Of a DNA stretch of 64,000 nt, positions 11,231 to 24,899 are shown in pieces (positions within the stretch are counted from its first letter, which is position 1; every line of letters begins with the position of its first letter). Where the stretch lies: assembly GCA_946699065.1 (NCBI GenBank), contig CAMPDV010000136.1:62001-126000 (forward strand). Direction: 5' to 3'. Below the pieces are notes generated by a model. That model was given only the letters and a program-made list of their open reading frames with translations. It made no database searches and had not been told where the DNA came from. The stretch comes from Loxodes magnus (Eukaryota > Ciliophora > Karyorelictea > Loxodida > Loxodidae). Made by a program: the position numbers and the translations under genes.

Positions 11231-11389
11231 TGACTTATTAAAGCTATTTTTCTTTTCCTAGTTTAAGTATTCTACAATATTTTTTTGTTTTTCGATAAAT
11301 TGATAAATTATAAATATCAATAAGAGTCCATTTGTTATATTATAATATTATTTAAATAAAAGGTATCAGAGTCTGTTACGAGATTTCAT

Positions 11390-11640
11390 GCTTTTAAATA
11401 CATTTGCTAAAACGATGCTAGAAATTTCACAACTTCAAATAAGAGTACTGAAACTACTAAAGGAAGTAAGGGAAAAAAGAAGATACAACATAAGTTTTAA
11501 GCGAAAAAAGAGAAATTTTACATTTAAATAGGTAAAGAAATATATAGAAGAAAAATATATAATATAATTAAGCAAAAAAATAAATAAATAAACACACATA
11601 TATATAATAAGGAGATGAGCTACAGATTTAGCCTCTTAAT
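11390..11640 (+). repeat. fragment of the coiled-coil/CCHC element
   Basis: Nucleotide similarity to 7780-8040: CTAGAAATTTCA...AAATAAGA.TACTGAAA, then a Lys-rich helical region ending in IGKEIYRRK. This last part aligns with the family's second motif FGKIYKIK, followed by the shared AAGGAGA...GCTACAG region. The zinc knuckle itself is missing. An independent old fragment rather than part of the LINE. Confidence 0.4.
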
Positions 11641-13266
11641 TTCTTGTGCTATTTTTCAGGATAAAAATTAAAGTATGATATAAACACTAGCTAAAGAAAA
11701 GTAGCAATATATACTTTATAAAGTCTAAGTTTTTCTTTTAATTAATCTTGCTTTATTAGCTTTAATTGATTACCCTTTAAAACTACATTACAATGAGATT
11801 TTAAGAATACTTCATCAAATTTGCACTTAATTTTGAACTGATACTTCCTCTGATGTAAAATTGCTTACAAAAACTAAGAACAATAGCCTCTAATATTTTA
11901 AGAATTTAAGTTCACGGACATAATATTTTCAATAGATTTTTAAGACACTAGTAACAGCAATCAACATCTAAACAAAATATGAAATAAATAAGATAAAAAA
12001 TTTAATTAAGATTTAAAATGAGACTTATTGAAATTCCTACTTTCGATTTATTTTATAGAATTAGACAAACACATTGCTGAATAAAAATTTCCAATTTTTA
12101 CTTACATAATATTAAAAAATATTAAAAATGCAACGCTACGAGAAATATTATCAGATCATAAATTAAGGATCTTTAGTTAATTTTTAGTATGTCTTGAGGA
12201 ACTTTTAAATATTACTCTCTGAAAATGACATTTGCGGTTAATGAGAAAAACCATTAGCATATTCCTAATATTAAGCTTTTAAAGATATAATCGAAAAATA
12301 AGGATTTCAGGAATTTCGACTTACTAAAGCTTTAAATTTAAATCCAAATTTATATTAGTCATAACTTCCCTACTCGATTAAAACTTTAATAAAATGATTT
12401 AATTATTTATTGTCTCTCATTATAAGTGTCTTCATTAAAAAATTTAAATTAGAGCAAATAATGAAAAAATAGAAAAATTTGAAAATCAATTTGGTAAGAG
12501 AGCAGGTGAAAGAGAAAATGATCAAAGGAGATTGAATCAAGACTATTGAGATGAAAGTTGGAAAATACTTTTTATTACCTATATGAAATATGGTATAAAC
12601 ATATTTAAATCTTAATTAATTAACAATGAAAATAACCCAGCAAATCATATCTAAATACTTAAACTTTATTTGATTTTAAGTATAAATATTATTAATTTAA
12701 ACTATTTAATTCTCATTTAGAAAATATTTCTTTCTTCTGATTAACTTCATTTTAACTATCTTTAAGTAGAATTAGTTACTACTATTGATATTTAACCTAT
12801 TTTATAATTAATAATAATAAAACTTAATAAGTATCAATATCTATAATTATAACAAGCCTGAGTTATAATTAGTAAGAGGATATTATATTTATGCTTTTAG
12901 CTTTAAATTAAAAATCTTTCCTTAATAAATATTTGTTATGCTTATTTATTTAATAGCTAGACTTATAGGTAAAATTATGGAATTAGTTAGTTTAGATTTG
13001 CATGTATAACTATAGGTATTAAATAAGGATTTTAATAAAATAACTAGATGCAAAGCTGATACAAGTGACTATTTTAATTCCTATAGGTTAATACATATAT
13101 AATAACTCTTATAAAATACTCTCTACTTTAAATCTTATTATACTCTCCTTTATAGAATTCCTAAACTTATTTTTCTATTCTATTCTTGATAAAAAGAACA
13201 GTTTACAAACTAGATTTTTCATAAATAGGAAATATTTTTTACCTTTAAAGATATGGAGGGAAGAGA
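11641..13266. other. AT-rich stretch with only weak coding signal
   Basis: No gene I would defend. About 12440-12600 on the plus strand reads as a short Lys/Glu-rich helical segment (EQVKEKMIKGDWIKTIEMK) that could be another fragment of the coiled-coil element. The rest is low-complexity A/T sequence. Confidence 0.3.
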
Positions 13267-14637
13267 ATGGAGCTATTATATATGTAGAACTATGTACATT
13301 AGAATAAAGTTACTTTAGGCAAAGTTGAAGAGTTTAAAAATCTTCCTATATCTTTAATTTATCAGTTTCACTCTCTTAAGCTAAATACATCTCTAATATA
13401 GTTTTTAGTAGAGAGTTGTAAAGTAAATCTAATATTAGCCCATCATCTGACAGATAGTTTATTGAAAGAGAATTCCCAAAAATTAGAAATTTTAGTTGAG
13501 TTTAGATATAAAGAAATAGCAAAATTTATTATAATTAACTAAAAATACACTGTAATTGCATTTATTAGTATATAACCATAGACTATATTTAATTTTATAG
13601 AAGGAGATTAGATTTATTTTTGTCAAAATATGGTGTCAGAAGCTAAGTTGTTTATATTGAATAAAACATATCTAAAATACTAGAATAGAATGAAAATTAA
13701 GTCTAAGTTTTGGATTAGTGATACCTCCAATCAAGTTAAATTATTAAATTGTAAGCTTTCAGGACCAGGATATTGCTGATTTGGTATTCTTTGGTTTGTT
13801 ATAGGAGATTAAGCAATCATTTAAATTTAAAAGATCTAATCTTAATTTCCATGTTGCATTTCCAAAGTTTAAGTGTTATAGAAATCTTATGGATAATATG
13901 AATATCTTATTTCATTCTAGGGCTACAAAGCCACATTTATTTCAATATTAGCCGGAATTCCCTACTAATTGGAAGGTTGATCTATAAAAGTAGGAGCATT
14001 ATTATTAAATTTCTATTTAATTCCTATTTAACATGCACTATAAATATTAATAGAGCATATAAAGCAAGTCATTATATGAGCTACAAAAGAGAGTCAAATT
14101 CCTACCTGCCAATTAAAAGTATCCCTCTTCGAAAAAAGACATAAGTCATCATCATTATCTGAACAGATTCAACCCCCGTATTCATCTTAGTAGCAATCAT
14201 CATATTCATTACAATCTTTGTAAGATAATGATATAGCAACACCAAAAGCAATCGTTACGAAAAAAATAGTAATCGAGTAGATAATTTAAAAAATTATTAA
14301 TAAAATAAGGCAGACTTTTTATCTACTATAACTTGAAAAGGCGATAAACTAACATCCAGCGTAAAGAGTTGAAATGAAACAAATAAAACCAAAACCGGAA
14401 TGAGTAGCTGCACACATAATAACCAAGGCTATGAAGGCAATAAGGGTAGTAAAAAAGGATATAATAAAAGAGACAATAACAGATGTCTTAATTTTTTTCT
14501 ACACCTTTATGCATGAGAATATGGTTTCTATTTCTAATTATGCCTATTCCATTTTATTATTTAAAGAAAAAAAAACAATTTAAATTAACGATTTATCCAG
14601 TCAAGGAAAATTTTACATTTAAAAAATTATGATATGA
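13267..14637 (+). CDS. unrecognised 440-residue protein with two short introns
   Basis: ATG at 13267 opens a frame with good composition (LILAHHLTDSLLKENSQKL, FIEGDQIYFCQNMVSEAK). Two GT...AG segments whose removal keeps a convincing frame are inferred: 13735-13762 (28 nt) and 14119-14138 (20 nt). After the first, the frame gives QDQDIADLVFFGLLQEIKQ. After the second comes a Ser/Gln-rich low-complexity stretch (SSSLSEQIQPPYSSQQQ), then a helical C terminus. Exon lengths sum to 441 codons ending at TGA 14635. The region at 14.05-14.5 kb is more GC-rich than its surroundings. No family recognised. Confidence 0.5.
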
Positions 14638-15579
14638 AATCTGGCAAACTTATTTAATTTATTTTATATGTAAAATAAACTCAGAAAAGTGGTTTTTCTA
14701 GCCATAGGATGAGAAGGTAAATAATATTTATTATTTATCCTTTTATAATTTCACTAAATCTATTTAAACTTCCATATTTTTGAATCATTAATTTTACAAA
14801 AGCATAGTTAAGAGAGTTGAGAAATAAAAGAAAAATCCCTCCTTTCACTAATATATGATATTTATCTTTAAACATAGCAAAACAAAATTATTAAATCTCC
14901 ATTTAATTTATTTTATACTAAGTAAAATCTACCTTTTTTATATCCCATCTTTTAGTATAGAACCAAAATGATATCGCAACTTATCTAATATAAGGAGTAT
15001 TCACTAATATTATATATACTATTTCTGGAATTATTAAAGAATAGTTTGCTTGCTTTACAGAAGGGTTAGTAAAGCATTCTTTTAAGAAAACTTATTTCAG
15101 CTACAATTAAAACTTATAGAGTCGAACAAATCCATCAAAGTTAAGTTACCATTTAATTTAAAATGTCTGTATTTTTGCCAAATAGTAATCTAAACAAGTT
15201 TAAGATATTGTATATTCTCAATAGTTTTATCCACTAAGTTTGCTCAATAATTATTTTAATTTATTTGCTTTAGTAAAGCTTTTATATTGCTTATCTCCAT
15301 TTTTAAACTTCTAATTATAAAGAAATTTTTACTTAATCTAATGTTTATTATTAACACAAGTGAAATTATTTCTTTAATACTCCCTCATTTTTATATAGAT
15401 TAAGATTAAAAGTTTATATAAATTAAGGCTTTTAATAACTTATTATTTGGTATCTTTAGAATTTATCAGAACTAAGTAAATGCTTCTTAAATTAGACTCT
15501 TTAATACAACTTTTGATTTAAATAATTAGCATTTATTTAGTATTTTTTCAATTCTTAGTTTGAAAGTTATTATGATTGA
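14638..15579. other. AT-rich stretch, no confident gene
   Basis: The strand bias changes from A-rich to T-rich along this stretch, as it does around minus-strand genes in this window. No start, stop or motif allows a gene call. Confidence 0.25.
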
Positions 15580-16480
15580 TCCGAATCTTTAATTTTTAGA
15601 TTTATTAGTTTATTTATAAAAGATGAACAGAATTGAAATTTATATGAATGTGCAAGAGTTTAAAGGAAGCTTAAAAGTTGATCTTTTAAAAATTAGTCAT
15701 TCTTTTCCAAAATAGTTAATAAATATAAGGATTTGCAAACTTGGAAAACTTAGAAATCTATTTATTTGCTAGTATTAAGCTTCTGCATAGTTTATTTTAT
15801 TAAGCGTTCCGTTAATTTTTTTTTATTATAAACAATAAAATTAGATACTTGCAAAATTGAGAACTTGCTTTATTCTAACGCTGCAAAACTCTTTTATAAT
15901 TGCTTTAGAGGAATTTCAGATTTCACTTACTATCGTTAAATTGAAATAATGAGAATACAGATTAATGACGCTATTTAGTTTTCCAATTACTTCTTTGAAT
16001 TTTCCTAAGTTTTAAAGAGAATACATCTGTAGAAATAAGTTCCTATTTGATTTTGCTTAGTATTAAAAACATCTTTGTAACTTTCTATTGATGTTTAGTT
16101 TTGCCGTGAATTATTAGAAAAACTTGTTTGTTTTAATAAGCTTCAATTTTATTAAAATCTAGTTTGATTTTAATGTTCAAGCTTATATAGTTTCTTCATT
16201 CTTTTTTATTATCAATCTATTGCTTTCTATGCTTTTTATTTAAGTGTTAACTCTTCGTTAAATGGAGATAAACAAAATTAACATCTTATATCGCGAGGTT
16301 ATTGCAATTAAACGCTTCTTGCAAGTATTTTAAGTTAGTTATAAAGCTTACTTCATTAATCAATGAAATCTCTAATTAGAATCAAGTTTTCTAGCATCAT
16401 CGAAACACTTTAATGGTCCAAATTTCAAAGTGATAAATAAACCCCTTTTATCGTATAGTTCTTGGTATATCTATTATTTG
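15580..16480 (-). CDS. coding-like helical protein segment, unrecognised
   Basis: On the minus strand, 16480-16200 reads with balanced residues such as EISLINEVSFITNLKYLQEAF. Around 16060-15900 it reads LGKFKEVIGKLNSVINLYSHY and SEIWNSSKAIIKEFCSVR. The alternation of hydrophobic and polar residues suggests helical, perhaps TPR-like, repeats. The plus strand is T-rich here, as it is opposite the better-supported minus genes. Start, stop and introns are not resolved, so the limits are approximate. The opposite strand also gives a partly plausible reading. Confidence 0.35.
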
Positions 16481-16953
16481 ATTAATTATTATTGATTTCT
16501 ATATCTTAAGCCATAATTATAAAATTGATATCCAAGTATAGGAATTTTCCTTTATAATCCATTTAAATAAAATTTCCTAATTATAATAGATTGGCTTATT
16601 AGTTTAATTTGCTAAGTCTCTTAATCAAATTACATAAGATAAGACAAAAAATCTAAATAAGGACTAGTTTTTTACTACTTGACTTATAGAAATTTTGCTT
16701 TACCCTTCCATTTTAAGTTTCTTAATATTCTAATTGATTATAATCCTAAGCGATATTTAGATAAATGAACTTTATTATTGCTACTAAATGTCTCTACTTA
16801 GTTGAGCTTATTTCCTTACTAATTCAGAAGTATTGCAATCAAAACTTTCTTAGTAATTCTTAACTTTAATTTAGTCTCTTAATTTGCTTATTTTGATATT
16901 ATAAAGAAGAATGATATCTCTTATGGTCCTTCAACTTCTTAAGTGATATAATA

Positions 16954-18430
16954 ATGAGAAAACTAAAAGGCAATTAAGCAAAAGCTGAATAATAAAAGAT
17001 AATGTCAAGTGATTAGTAAAAGCCTAAATTTAATTTGAATGCACATATATTGATGTCCCTAAATCTTAAGGATATAATAAAAAGTTAACTATACAGAACT
17101 TTTTAAGCATTTTAAAAGAATAAATAAGCAGGAAAAATAAATAATAATATCACTATTTAGAAGGATAAGCAAAATATGCTTAACACATAATCATACTTAA
17201 GTTTAGCAAAATAATACCTTAAACTAAATAAGAAAATAATTATAAGTATAGCGCTATTTTATATAAACAACTTAGATATATATGAGATAATTGTATCTTA
17301 ATATCTTTAATATCTTATTCAAATTATAATAAAAATATTAAAATGTAATACTTAAAGTTAACACTTTTATGAGTATTTTAATAGCTAAGAGATTGCTTTT
17401 CTTTATTGAATCTTATTAATTAAATATAAGAAAAGCTAGCTAAATATTACAAAGACTAGAACTGTTTCTTTACTATGTATTAGTTGACTCATAATAATAT
17501 AATGCAAGCTATTAAAAATGTAAAGGTAAGGCTATATAAGCAAAAAGTAAAAGAGACATTATTGTTTATTAATTAGATTAGAACTATATAGGTTTAAGTA
17601 ATTTAAATAATAGTTTGAAAATATCTAATTAAAGAATCTAAATTACTAGTAATTAGTTCCATTTGCTATTGCTAATTAAACTATTATCTAATTATCTAAG
17701 ATAAGATTATAGAAGAGAGAAAGTAGAGATTAAACTCAGAATAGTAGATCAGTATATCGGAAATAACATTCATGCAGCCATTTAATTATAAGTTTAATTT
17801 CTTAATTATAATAAAAGCTATACTCTGATATAAGATTAGCAAGTAAGAGATTATATTGTTAACTATCAAGGATTTCAGCTAAAATAATAAGAATGTCCGA
17901 GGTGATATTGTGGTAAAATGCAACTATTTGAAAAATTATAAGAGCAAGACTTTGATGATTCTTCAATATTTGAAGAAATAATAAGCTAGATCTACTTTTT
18001 AAAAATAGTGATTATTGCTGCCAATTAATTGAAACTAATAAATTTAAATTAAAGTTAATTAAGAATTTTAGTATTAGCTAGAATAATAAAAGGCTTTAGT
18101 ATATTAGCTTTAAAATATGTTTATCAGTTAGAAAAGTATTTTAATGAAAATAACTTTAATTTAATTTAAATTAAATAAGTGTAATCTATTTTAAAACAAT
18201 CCCATATCATAATGCTTAAATTTTGATTAACTTCACAGAGGTTTATCAAATCTTAAAAATTATAAGATTTTAGCGGATTTTGGAACTAAACAGTTTGATA
18301 TAGATTGAAAAGAAAAAGAGTAAATATCTTATAAAAAGCACTGATTAGCTTTAAAAGCTTAATAAGATAAATTTTATCCTTCTTCCGAAGTAAATTATAG
18401 TATCTCGTTTCAATTAAATTATCAGCCTAT
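16954..18430 (+). CDS. unrecognised helical protein, exon structure unresolved
   Basis: ATG at 16954 starts MRKLKGNQAKAEQQ and continues with SYLSLAKQYLKLNKK. From 17729, in another frame, comes a strong block: KLRIVDQYIGNNIHAAI, DQQVRDYIVNYQGFQLKQ and ECPRWYCGKMQLFEKLQEQDF. The frame change between about 17.45 and 17.73 kb implies an intron or two adjacent genes. In-frame TGA codons near 17.4-17.5 kb could be Trp or stop. It may also connect to the gene at 18697, which lies on the same strand. Function unknown. Confidence 0.4.
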
Positions 18431-18696
18431 CTACTTTAAATGAATAGCTTGATTAAGCTTATCTTAACTTAAAGATATTCTTCTGTATTTCCTTATGTTT
18501 AGTAGCTAAGTAGTTTGTTATTAAATCATTATTTTAAATTTATGTTTCTTTAGAATTTAAATCAGTTCTTAAGTGTTTGCTTCTTTTCTTTTATTAACTT
18601 TTTAATACCGTTAATCAAGATTTTACATAAAGCTTATTATGTGTCTTATATAGAATCTTTTAAAGATTTAAAAAGAAAATTAAAGATATAAAGATC

Positions 18697-20362
18697 ATGG
18701 AAAATAATAATAGCTACTAACAATAGAGATGCTATAATAAGTCAGTGCAATAAGTAAAAAGTAAGATAATAGAAGAGCTAGTAGCATTATATAGAGGAAT
18801 AGCTTGCTCAATAAAGAAAATTAGATAAAATAAATGGATATTTCTATATCTAATTTACTCAAGAAACAAACAACTCTATCTAAAATAAAAATCCCTAGAT
18901 TTAAGATTTAAACAGTTTATAAGTGAATGTAAGAAAACTCAACTTTAAAGCAGCTGTGACATTAAATTATTTTACAATTATGAGAGGAAATTAAAGAAGA
19001 TAAAAAGGATATTAATCAGAAATAAAGAATTAAAAGTTTAAAAACAGGAAAGAAAGCTAAAATAGGGAATATAAAGGAGAGCAAAATTTAAGATTAATTA
19101 AGAACTTTTGAAAAGATAATTCATAAATAGTTAGTTATTAAAGAATCTTATCATCTTGCTCTTACTTCTAATTGTCAAAGTAGGTAATAATTATGGAAAA
19201 AGTTTAAAGAAAAGAAGCAGATTTACCTTCTGCTTGGAATTAAATAAATATTACTTAAATAAGCAAAAAGATTCTTATAGAGAGTTGCTAATAAAATCTT
19301 AAAAATTAATTTGGTAGCTATCAAATCACATTCTACTAATAAGCTTGGGAGATTATTATAGGTCTTAATATAAAATAAATAGGTACTGTTTCTCTAGAAT
19401 ATTTACCATCCTAAAGGCATAATATATCTGATGAAATTAAAAATCTTAAGAACATCTGGGATTTAAAAGTTTCTTATCTAACTTTCATTCAAATAGAAGG
19501 TAATAATTATCTATGCCTTAACAATAAATTAATAGAAGTTTAATAATACTAATAATAGAGTCATCCTAGTAAATATTTAGATAGATATTAAAAAATTCTT
19601 AAATATCTGCTTAAGTTACTCATTAAGTTTAGATGTTTAAAGTCAACTAGAGATAATAAAATAAAATCTTAGTTTCAAGCTTTTAATACTGAAAATTTTA
19701 AGAAATTAATCTTTTAAAAGAGAGATTCATACAAACATTAAAAAGAATTCAACTATTCACTTTAATACTAATTTGCAAAAAAATGCATCTAATAGTTCTT
19801 TGAGGAAAAGGTCTATTTGAGATCCCCATAATTTATTAAAACTTATAAACAAATAATTAAGACACAACCGTTTGGTATTATGTAAAGAAAAAAGAATGTG
19901 ATTGGCCACTTAGTAGTAATTTTAGAATTTAAGTAAAAAGCAAAAGACATAAATAAGCAGATGTAATGAATGCCCTGTAAGAATGCTAAACTACTAAATT
20001 CTAAAAGATAGAAAGAAACCAAGATAGAATTTTATAAAAAGTCAAATTAAAAAAAATAATTATGGGAAGGAGAGTTACTAATAAATTTTGACTATTTAGA
20101 AAAGGCAAAATGAAGAAAGTAAAGTAACATTTAAAAAAGCTATTAAAACAGTTCCTAAAAGAAATACTTGAGGAGAAAAAGATAATAAATTGAAACTAAA
20201 TTAAATAATAAAATTAAAGACATAAAATCAAGATACAGTACCAGTTAACAAAATCCACTGAAAAAAAATAAAAGAAAATCAAAACCTAAAAGATATTTGT
20301 TTAACTGGAAAATAATTAAAAACATGATTTAAAGTACTGACTATTCTAATGATATTTTATGA
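18697..20362 (+). CDS. unrecognised protein of about 548 residues with a 19-nt intron
   Basis: ATG at 18697 opens exon 1; its region EELVALYRG...KSLDLRFKQF...YERKLKKIK has a paralogous copy at 32997-33300. Exon 1 ends in a Leu-rich stretch at 19183. A 19-nt GT...AG intron (19184-19202) joins it to a second block beginning QRKEADLPSAWNQINITQ. This block continues with high-quality sequence (ISDEIKNLKNIWDLKVSY, FEEKVYLRSPQFIKTYKQ) to TGA at 20360. Exon lengths sum to a multiple of three. Alternatively a separate gene starts at ATG 19193, inside the proposed intron. No known domain. If the TGA at 20360 is Trp, the protein is longer. Confidence 0.5.
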
Positions 20363-23300
20363 AATTTAACCAACAATCTGAAAAAGATTTTCTTAAGCAT
20401 TCACTTTTATCAGGCAATTTTTTTTGAAAATAAAGTATTGAAAGTACAAAAATGTGAAATAATATAATGGGAAAGCAGTTTACTTATTTCGAATGAATAC
20501 TAATACTCACTTAGTTCTATATATAGCATTTTAAATCTATATCGCGATAATCATTTACCTTGAATCTTTGTTACCCTTTATACCTTAATATTTGTTATTA
20601 CAAACAAGCAAGGTAATTTAAATATAATTGTTAAAGGAAATATCTTAATTTTTAAACTTAAAAATAGAATAATCTTAATTCTATTTTATATATTTTGTCT
20701 TTTATTTATTCCAACTCCTCTTTATTATTATTTTATCTCTTTAGCAAAAATTTCCATTTAAATCTTAGTAAATGTCTACTAATTTATTTTTTAAGAACTC
20801 TCTACTAAATATTTATAAAGCTTCAACTGCTTAAGATATTTCTTAATTTATTCTACTAAATTGGTTATCTAAAAATTTATATACTTAGAATCTTTTAATA
20901 TATGACATTTTGAATTTTTAAAGTATGCTTTATTTCTTATTATGTCAATCAAACTTCATCCTACAGGGAGTTTTAATTTACCAAGGCTTAACTTAAAGTA
21001 AATTATTAAATCTTAAGTACTAAATATAATTAAATGCTTCTAGAGTTCTTCTATCTTGCTATATCAATTTAAATTGTTAACTGATTATTTTCAGCCTAAG
21101 TTTATATTTAATATTATAAGATATTCACATAAATATATTTAGTTGCTAAGATACTTATTATAATCATTAATTCTGGTTATTTAAATTATTAATATAGAGT
21201 TAATAGAGTCATTTATTAGTTAAAATAAATAGCTTAACTATATTTAATCTCTTTTAATAGTTATTCCTTTAAATTAATAATCCTAGTCAATAGTTTAAAG
21301 CTAACTACTAAAGCTAACTAGTAATTAAAGCATAGAAATGGTTATTGCAAATAATTAATGAATTAAAGTATTTTTATCATTAATCTATCTATATTGATTA
21401 CTATTCTATAGTAGAACAATATTTTCCTTTAATTACATTTGCTATATTCAATTTATTTAGTCTAGGATACATTTATTAATATTACTATAATACCCTTTTT
21501 TTAATTTTTAATCTTTCATTGCTGTATTAGCATGTTTTAAATCTGCTTGCTACATTTTTCTTATTTAGTTATTATTCCATACATTTAAAAGATTATTACT
21601 CACTTAATTATACAATTTGTCTATGGAATATTGGTAATTTTTTATTATCTTAGTGTTCTCTTTAAAAATAACTCAATTTATTATTTCTTTTTCTACATTA
21701 GCTTTAATTAAATAAAACTAGTAGTTCTTTAATTATATAATATCAACCTTATAAGTATAATAGCTAGACTTTGCTTTTAATTGCATCTATCTTTATTTCT
21801 TTTTCCTATTTCTTACTAATTTTAAAATTATTAGCAGGAAACTAATTTAAAATTTATTAACTCTTGCTTTATTTATCACTAGACTAAAAAAGGACTTTCT
21901 AATTTAGTCTTTTAGCTTAACTTTACAAGCTAGAAAATAATAGTATGATAAAGAATTTGAAGCATTTTAAGAATAAAAAAGAGTGCTAACTTAGTTTGTA
22001 TATTGATATACTTAACTTAAATAAAACAGCTAGATTTATATTTAATCCTAAAGCAATTTCTCTATAGAAAATAAAGCTATTATTTAATTATAAACTTGTT
22101 TCTTAGTATTAAAAGCTCTACAGTATTTTAAATAATAGCAAAGGTATTATTACTCCATTAGAGCAAAATATATGAATAGTAGGCTTTTAAGATAAAGACT
22201 AATTAAATAATAAAATTAAAGGTATCTAATAATTCATAAGATACTTATTTACTTCTACTAGCTTTTAAATATTATATTAGAGGCTTTTATAAATAGTTTA
22301 AACTATTTTTATTATTGCGAATCACTTAGTTATTTAGAAATAATAATTTCATTAATAATATACATTAGTGTATATTAAATGACTACATCATATTTATTAA
22401 GATCATAAATTAAATTCTAGATATCTTTAAGATGTACTAAGTATTAGACTAAGAAGAGTTATTTAAAGTCATACTAATTACTGAGCTCTTTTCTCTCCTC
22501 TATAGTCCTTTTTATTTGAATTGAAAGCTTTATTTAATTAGTTATTTAACCATATATACTTAAGCTTTAGTAAAAGCTAAATCTATTATTCCTTTCTATT
22601 TACTGCTTGCTATTATTAATTTATTACAAAAGCTAAATTATTTTGCTATTTATTTAAACCAAGGGTCTGTTTAAATTTAGGCGGGAAATTAAAGTGAATA
22701 AAAAAGGATTTCTTAGGTATAAAGATTAGAAATAAGAAATAATGAACTTAAGCTTTAAATTATAGTTGATGCTATAATTAAATAATACCTATTAGTATTA
22801 AGTCTTTTATCTTTAGTTATTAATTATAAGCTAATTTCATATTTAGATTCTTTTCTGCTTTATTTATACCCATTAGTAGGATAAATCACTTTATTGAGAT
22901 TTACAGTTATTTTGCTTAAACAACTAATTTGCTAATAAAGTTAAGAGATGTAATGCTATTAAGGTTAAATACAAATTTTAATGCTTTAGTTATCTTTTTT
23001 GCTTTATCTTTTGGAAAATTGTAAGCCTAACTAGTAGAAAGCTAAAGAATATATGGTGATATATAAATACTAGAAGTGTTTATAAATAAATTATAGTCTA
23101 TAAATAATCATTTAAATCCTGTGTATGCTAAAGATTTGTATTAATATAGAAATATTCTAATATTTTAGTGCGAAATAAATAATATAAAATCAAAAACTTA
23201 TAATAAATACTTTTATTTTAATGTTTAAGATAATAAATCTCTTAAATTCGCTTTTTAAATATAAAAAGTATCTTTCAATCAATTTATAAAATAGAAACAG

Positions 23301-23924
23301 GGAAACTTTTATTTATATAAGATAAGGAAATTAAACTATTTAAATTAAATTAGAAAAAATGCTTTTATTTCTTTTATAATATTGAATATTAGTTATCTAT
23401 ATTAATAACTTAAAGTATTTAACTAAGACTATGAATCTTATAGAAACTTTTATATTTAGCTGATTTATTAGTTGTAGATAGCTTTTAAATCTTTAAAATT
23501 TAATAATTTCCTTGTTTTTTATCTATATCCATTCAATTATTTATTTCAGTATTGATATTTCAGGTTAACTTTCTTAAAAGGAAGATGTGAAAAGATGATG
23601 CCGAAACTCTTTTTTCATAAATTAAAATAGCGGATATCTTAATTCTAGCTTTGAAATATTTTATATTTTTAGAGTAAATAAAGCTAAATAAATTATTCTT
23701 CAGACAGAACTTTATTAATATACTACACACAAATCTCTTTAAATTTTTGATTAATTAGGACCTAAAGTACTTATAATTATTTAAGCTTCAATACATGTCA
23801 AATCTTAGACTTAGCTTGAATGATTTGCTCATATTTATGATTAATTATTAATTTTTGAGTATCTTTGTACAGCTAAGCTCTTGTTATACAACTTACTCTA
23901 AACTACTCTTAGTGAAAATAAAAG
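20363..23924. other. AT-rich stretch with minus-strand coding-like segment
   Basis: At about 21720-21475 the minus strand reads a plausible helical segment (KNYQYSIDKLYNQVSNN, QQADLKHANTAMKDQKLKK). A short plus-strand block near 22680 (RREIKVNKKGFL) recalls the YERKLKNIKGGF block of the 18.7/33.0 kb paralogs. The remainder gives no residue pattern I can separate from chance. Confidence 0.3.
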
Positions 23925-24314
23925 GTGTATTATGATAATCGGTTGCTACAAACGAGGGCTACAATAAATAATGAGAATTTTATTATAAAGAGTGAACTTT
24001 GGTTATCTACCAAGACTGATAACTAGATTTTTTATAAAGAAGCTCTTATGCTTTTATGATATTTCATTATCATTATTTCTTGACCTTAGCATTTAGTGAT
24101 ATATCTGATTGCTTAATTTAGAATTTAAATAGATAATTTAGAACTTACTTTTAAAATTTTTATGGATATACTCTAAAATTTTTCAAATAGTCAAGCTTAT
24201 TCTTTAATTTTCTACTAAATATAAACTTATTTACTTTTGATAAGAGTAAACTTACTAATTTTTCTTTTAAGAAATGCAAATATCATCTACAGCTAATAAC
24301 ACTAAAAGAAGCCT
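23925..24314 (+). CDS. coding-like segment of an unrecognised protein
   Basis: A plus-strand frame of about 130 codons with non-random composition: YYDNRLLQTRATINNENF, then KSELWLSTKTDNQIFYKEAL, then hydrophobic helices. No start or stop could be fixed. It may be an exon of a gene running towards 26 kb, which uses a different frame. Confidence 0.3.
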
Positions 24315-24899
24315 TAATTTATCAATACAGTTACCTTCTTGAAATTAAAATATCTGTAAAAAAATGTGAATGTAATTTTATCAAGCAACCCTCTAAAATA
24401 ATTTAAAGCAATTAGTTTATTCAAAATTTATAATTTTTTAAATAAAGTATACTAACTCATTTTTCACATTTTATTCTTAGTTAAGTTCTTTATTTTAATC
24501 CTTTACTATGCTTCTATTTATAAAAAGGTTTACATATTCTAAAGTTTATTATTTTTATTAATAAAAATTATTACTTAAGTTTAGCTATTCTACTATGTCT
24601 ATCTTATTTTACTAGAAGAATAAATCATGTTATCTTTCCTTTTGTCTTCCATCTTTTACCTCTCTCTGCCTTAATTTAATTTTAAGCAACTAGTTATTAG
24701 ATATAAATAAAAGATAATTATAGTTTAATATTTTTTCTTAATTTAGACTACTTCTATTATTATATTGCTTAAATAAAAAAATTAAGCTTATAAAATTATT
24801 ATTCTTTTTTTGCTGTAGTTAGGGTTGCTCCTAATCTTCTAATACTCTTATTTATTTTGTATTAATAAAAAGATTATATTGATTAAAAAATATAAAGAT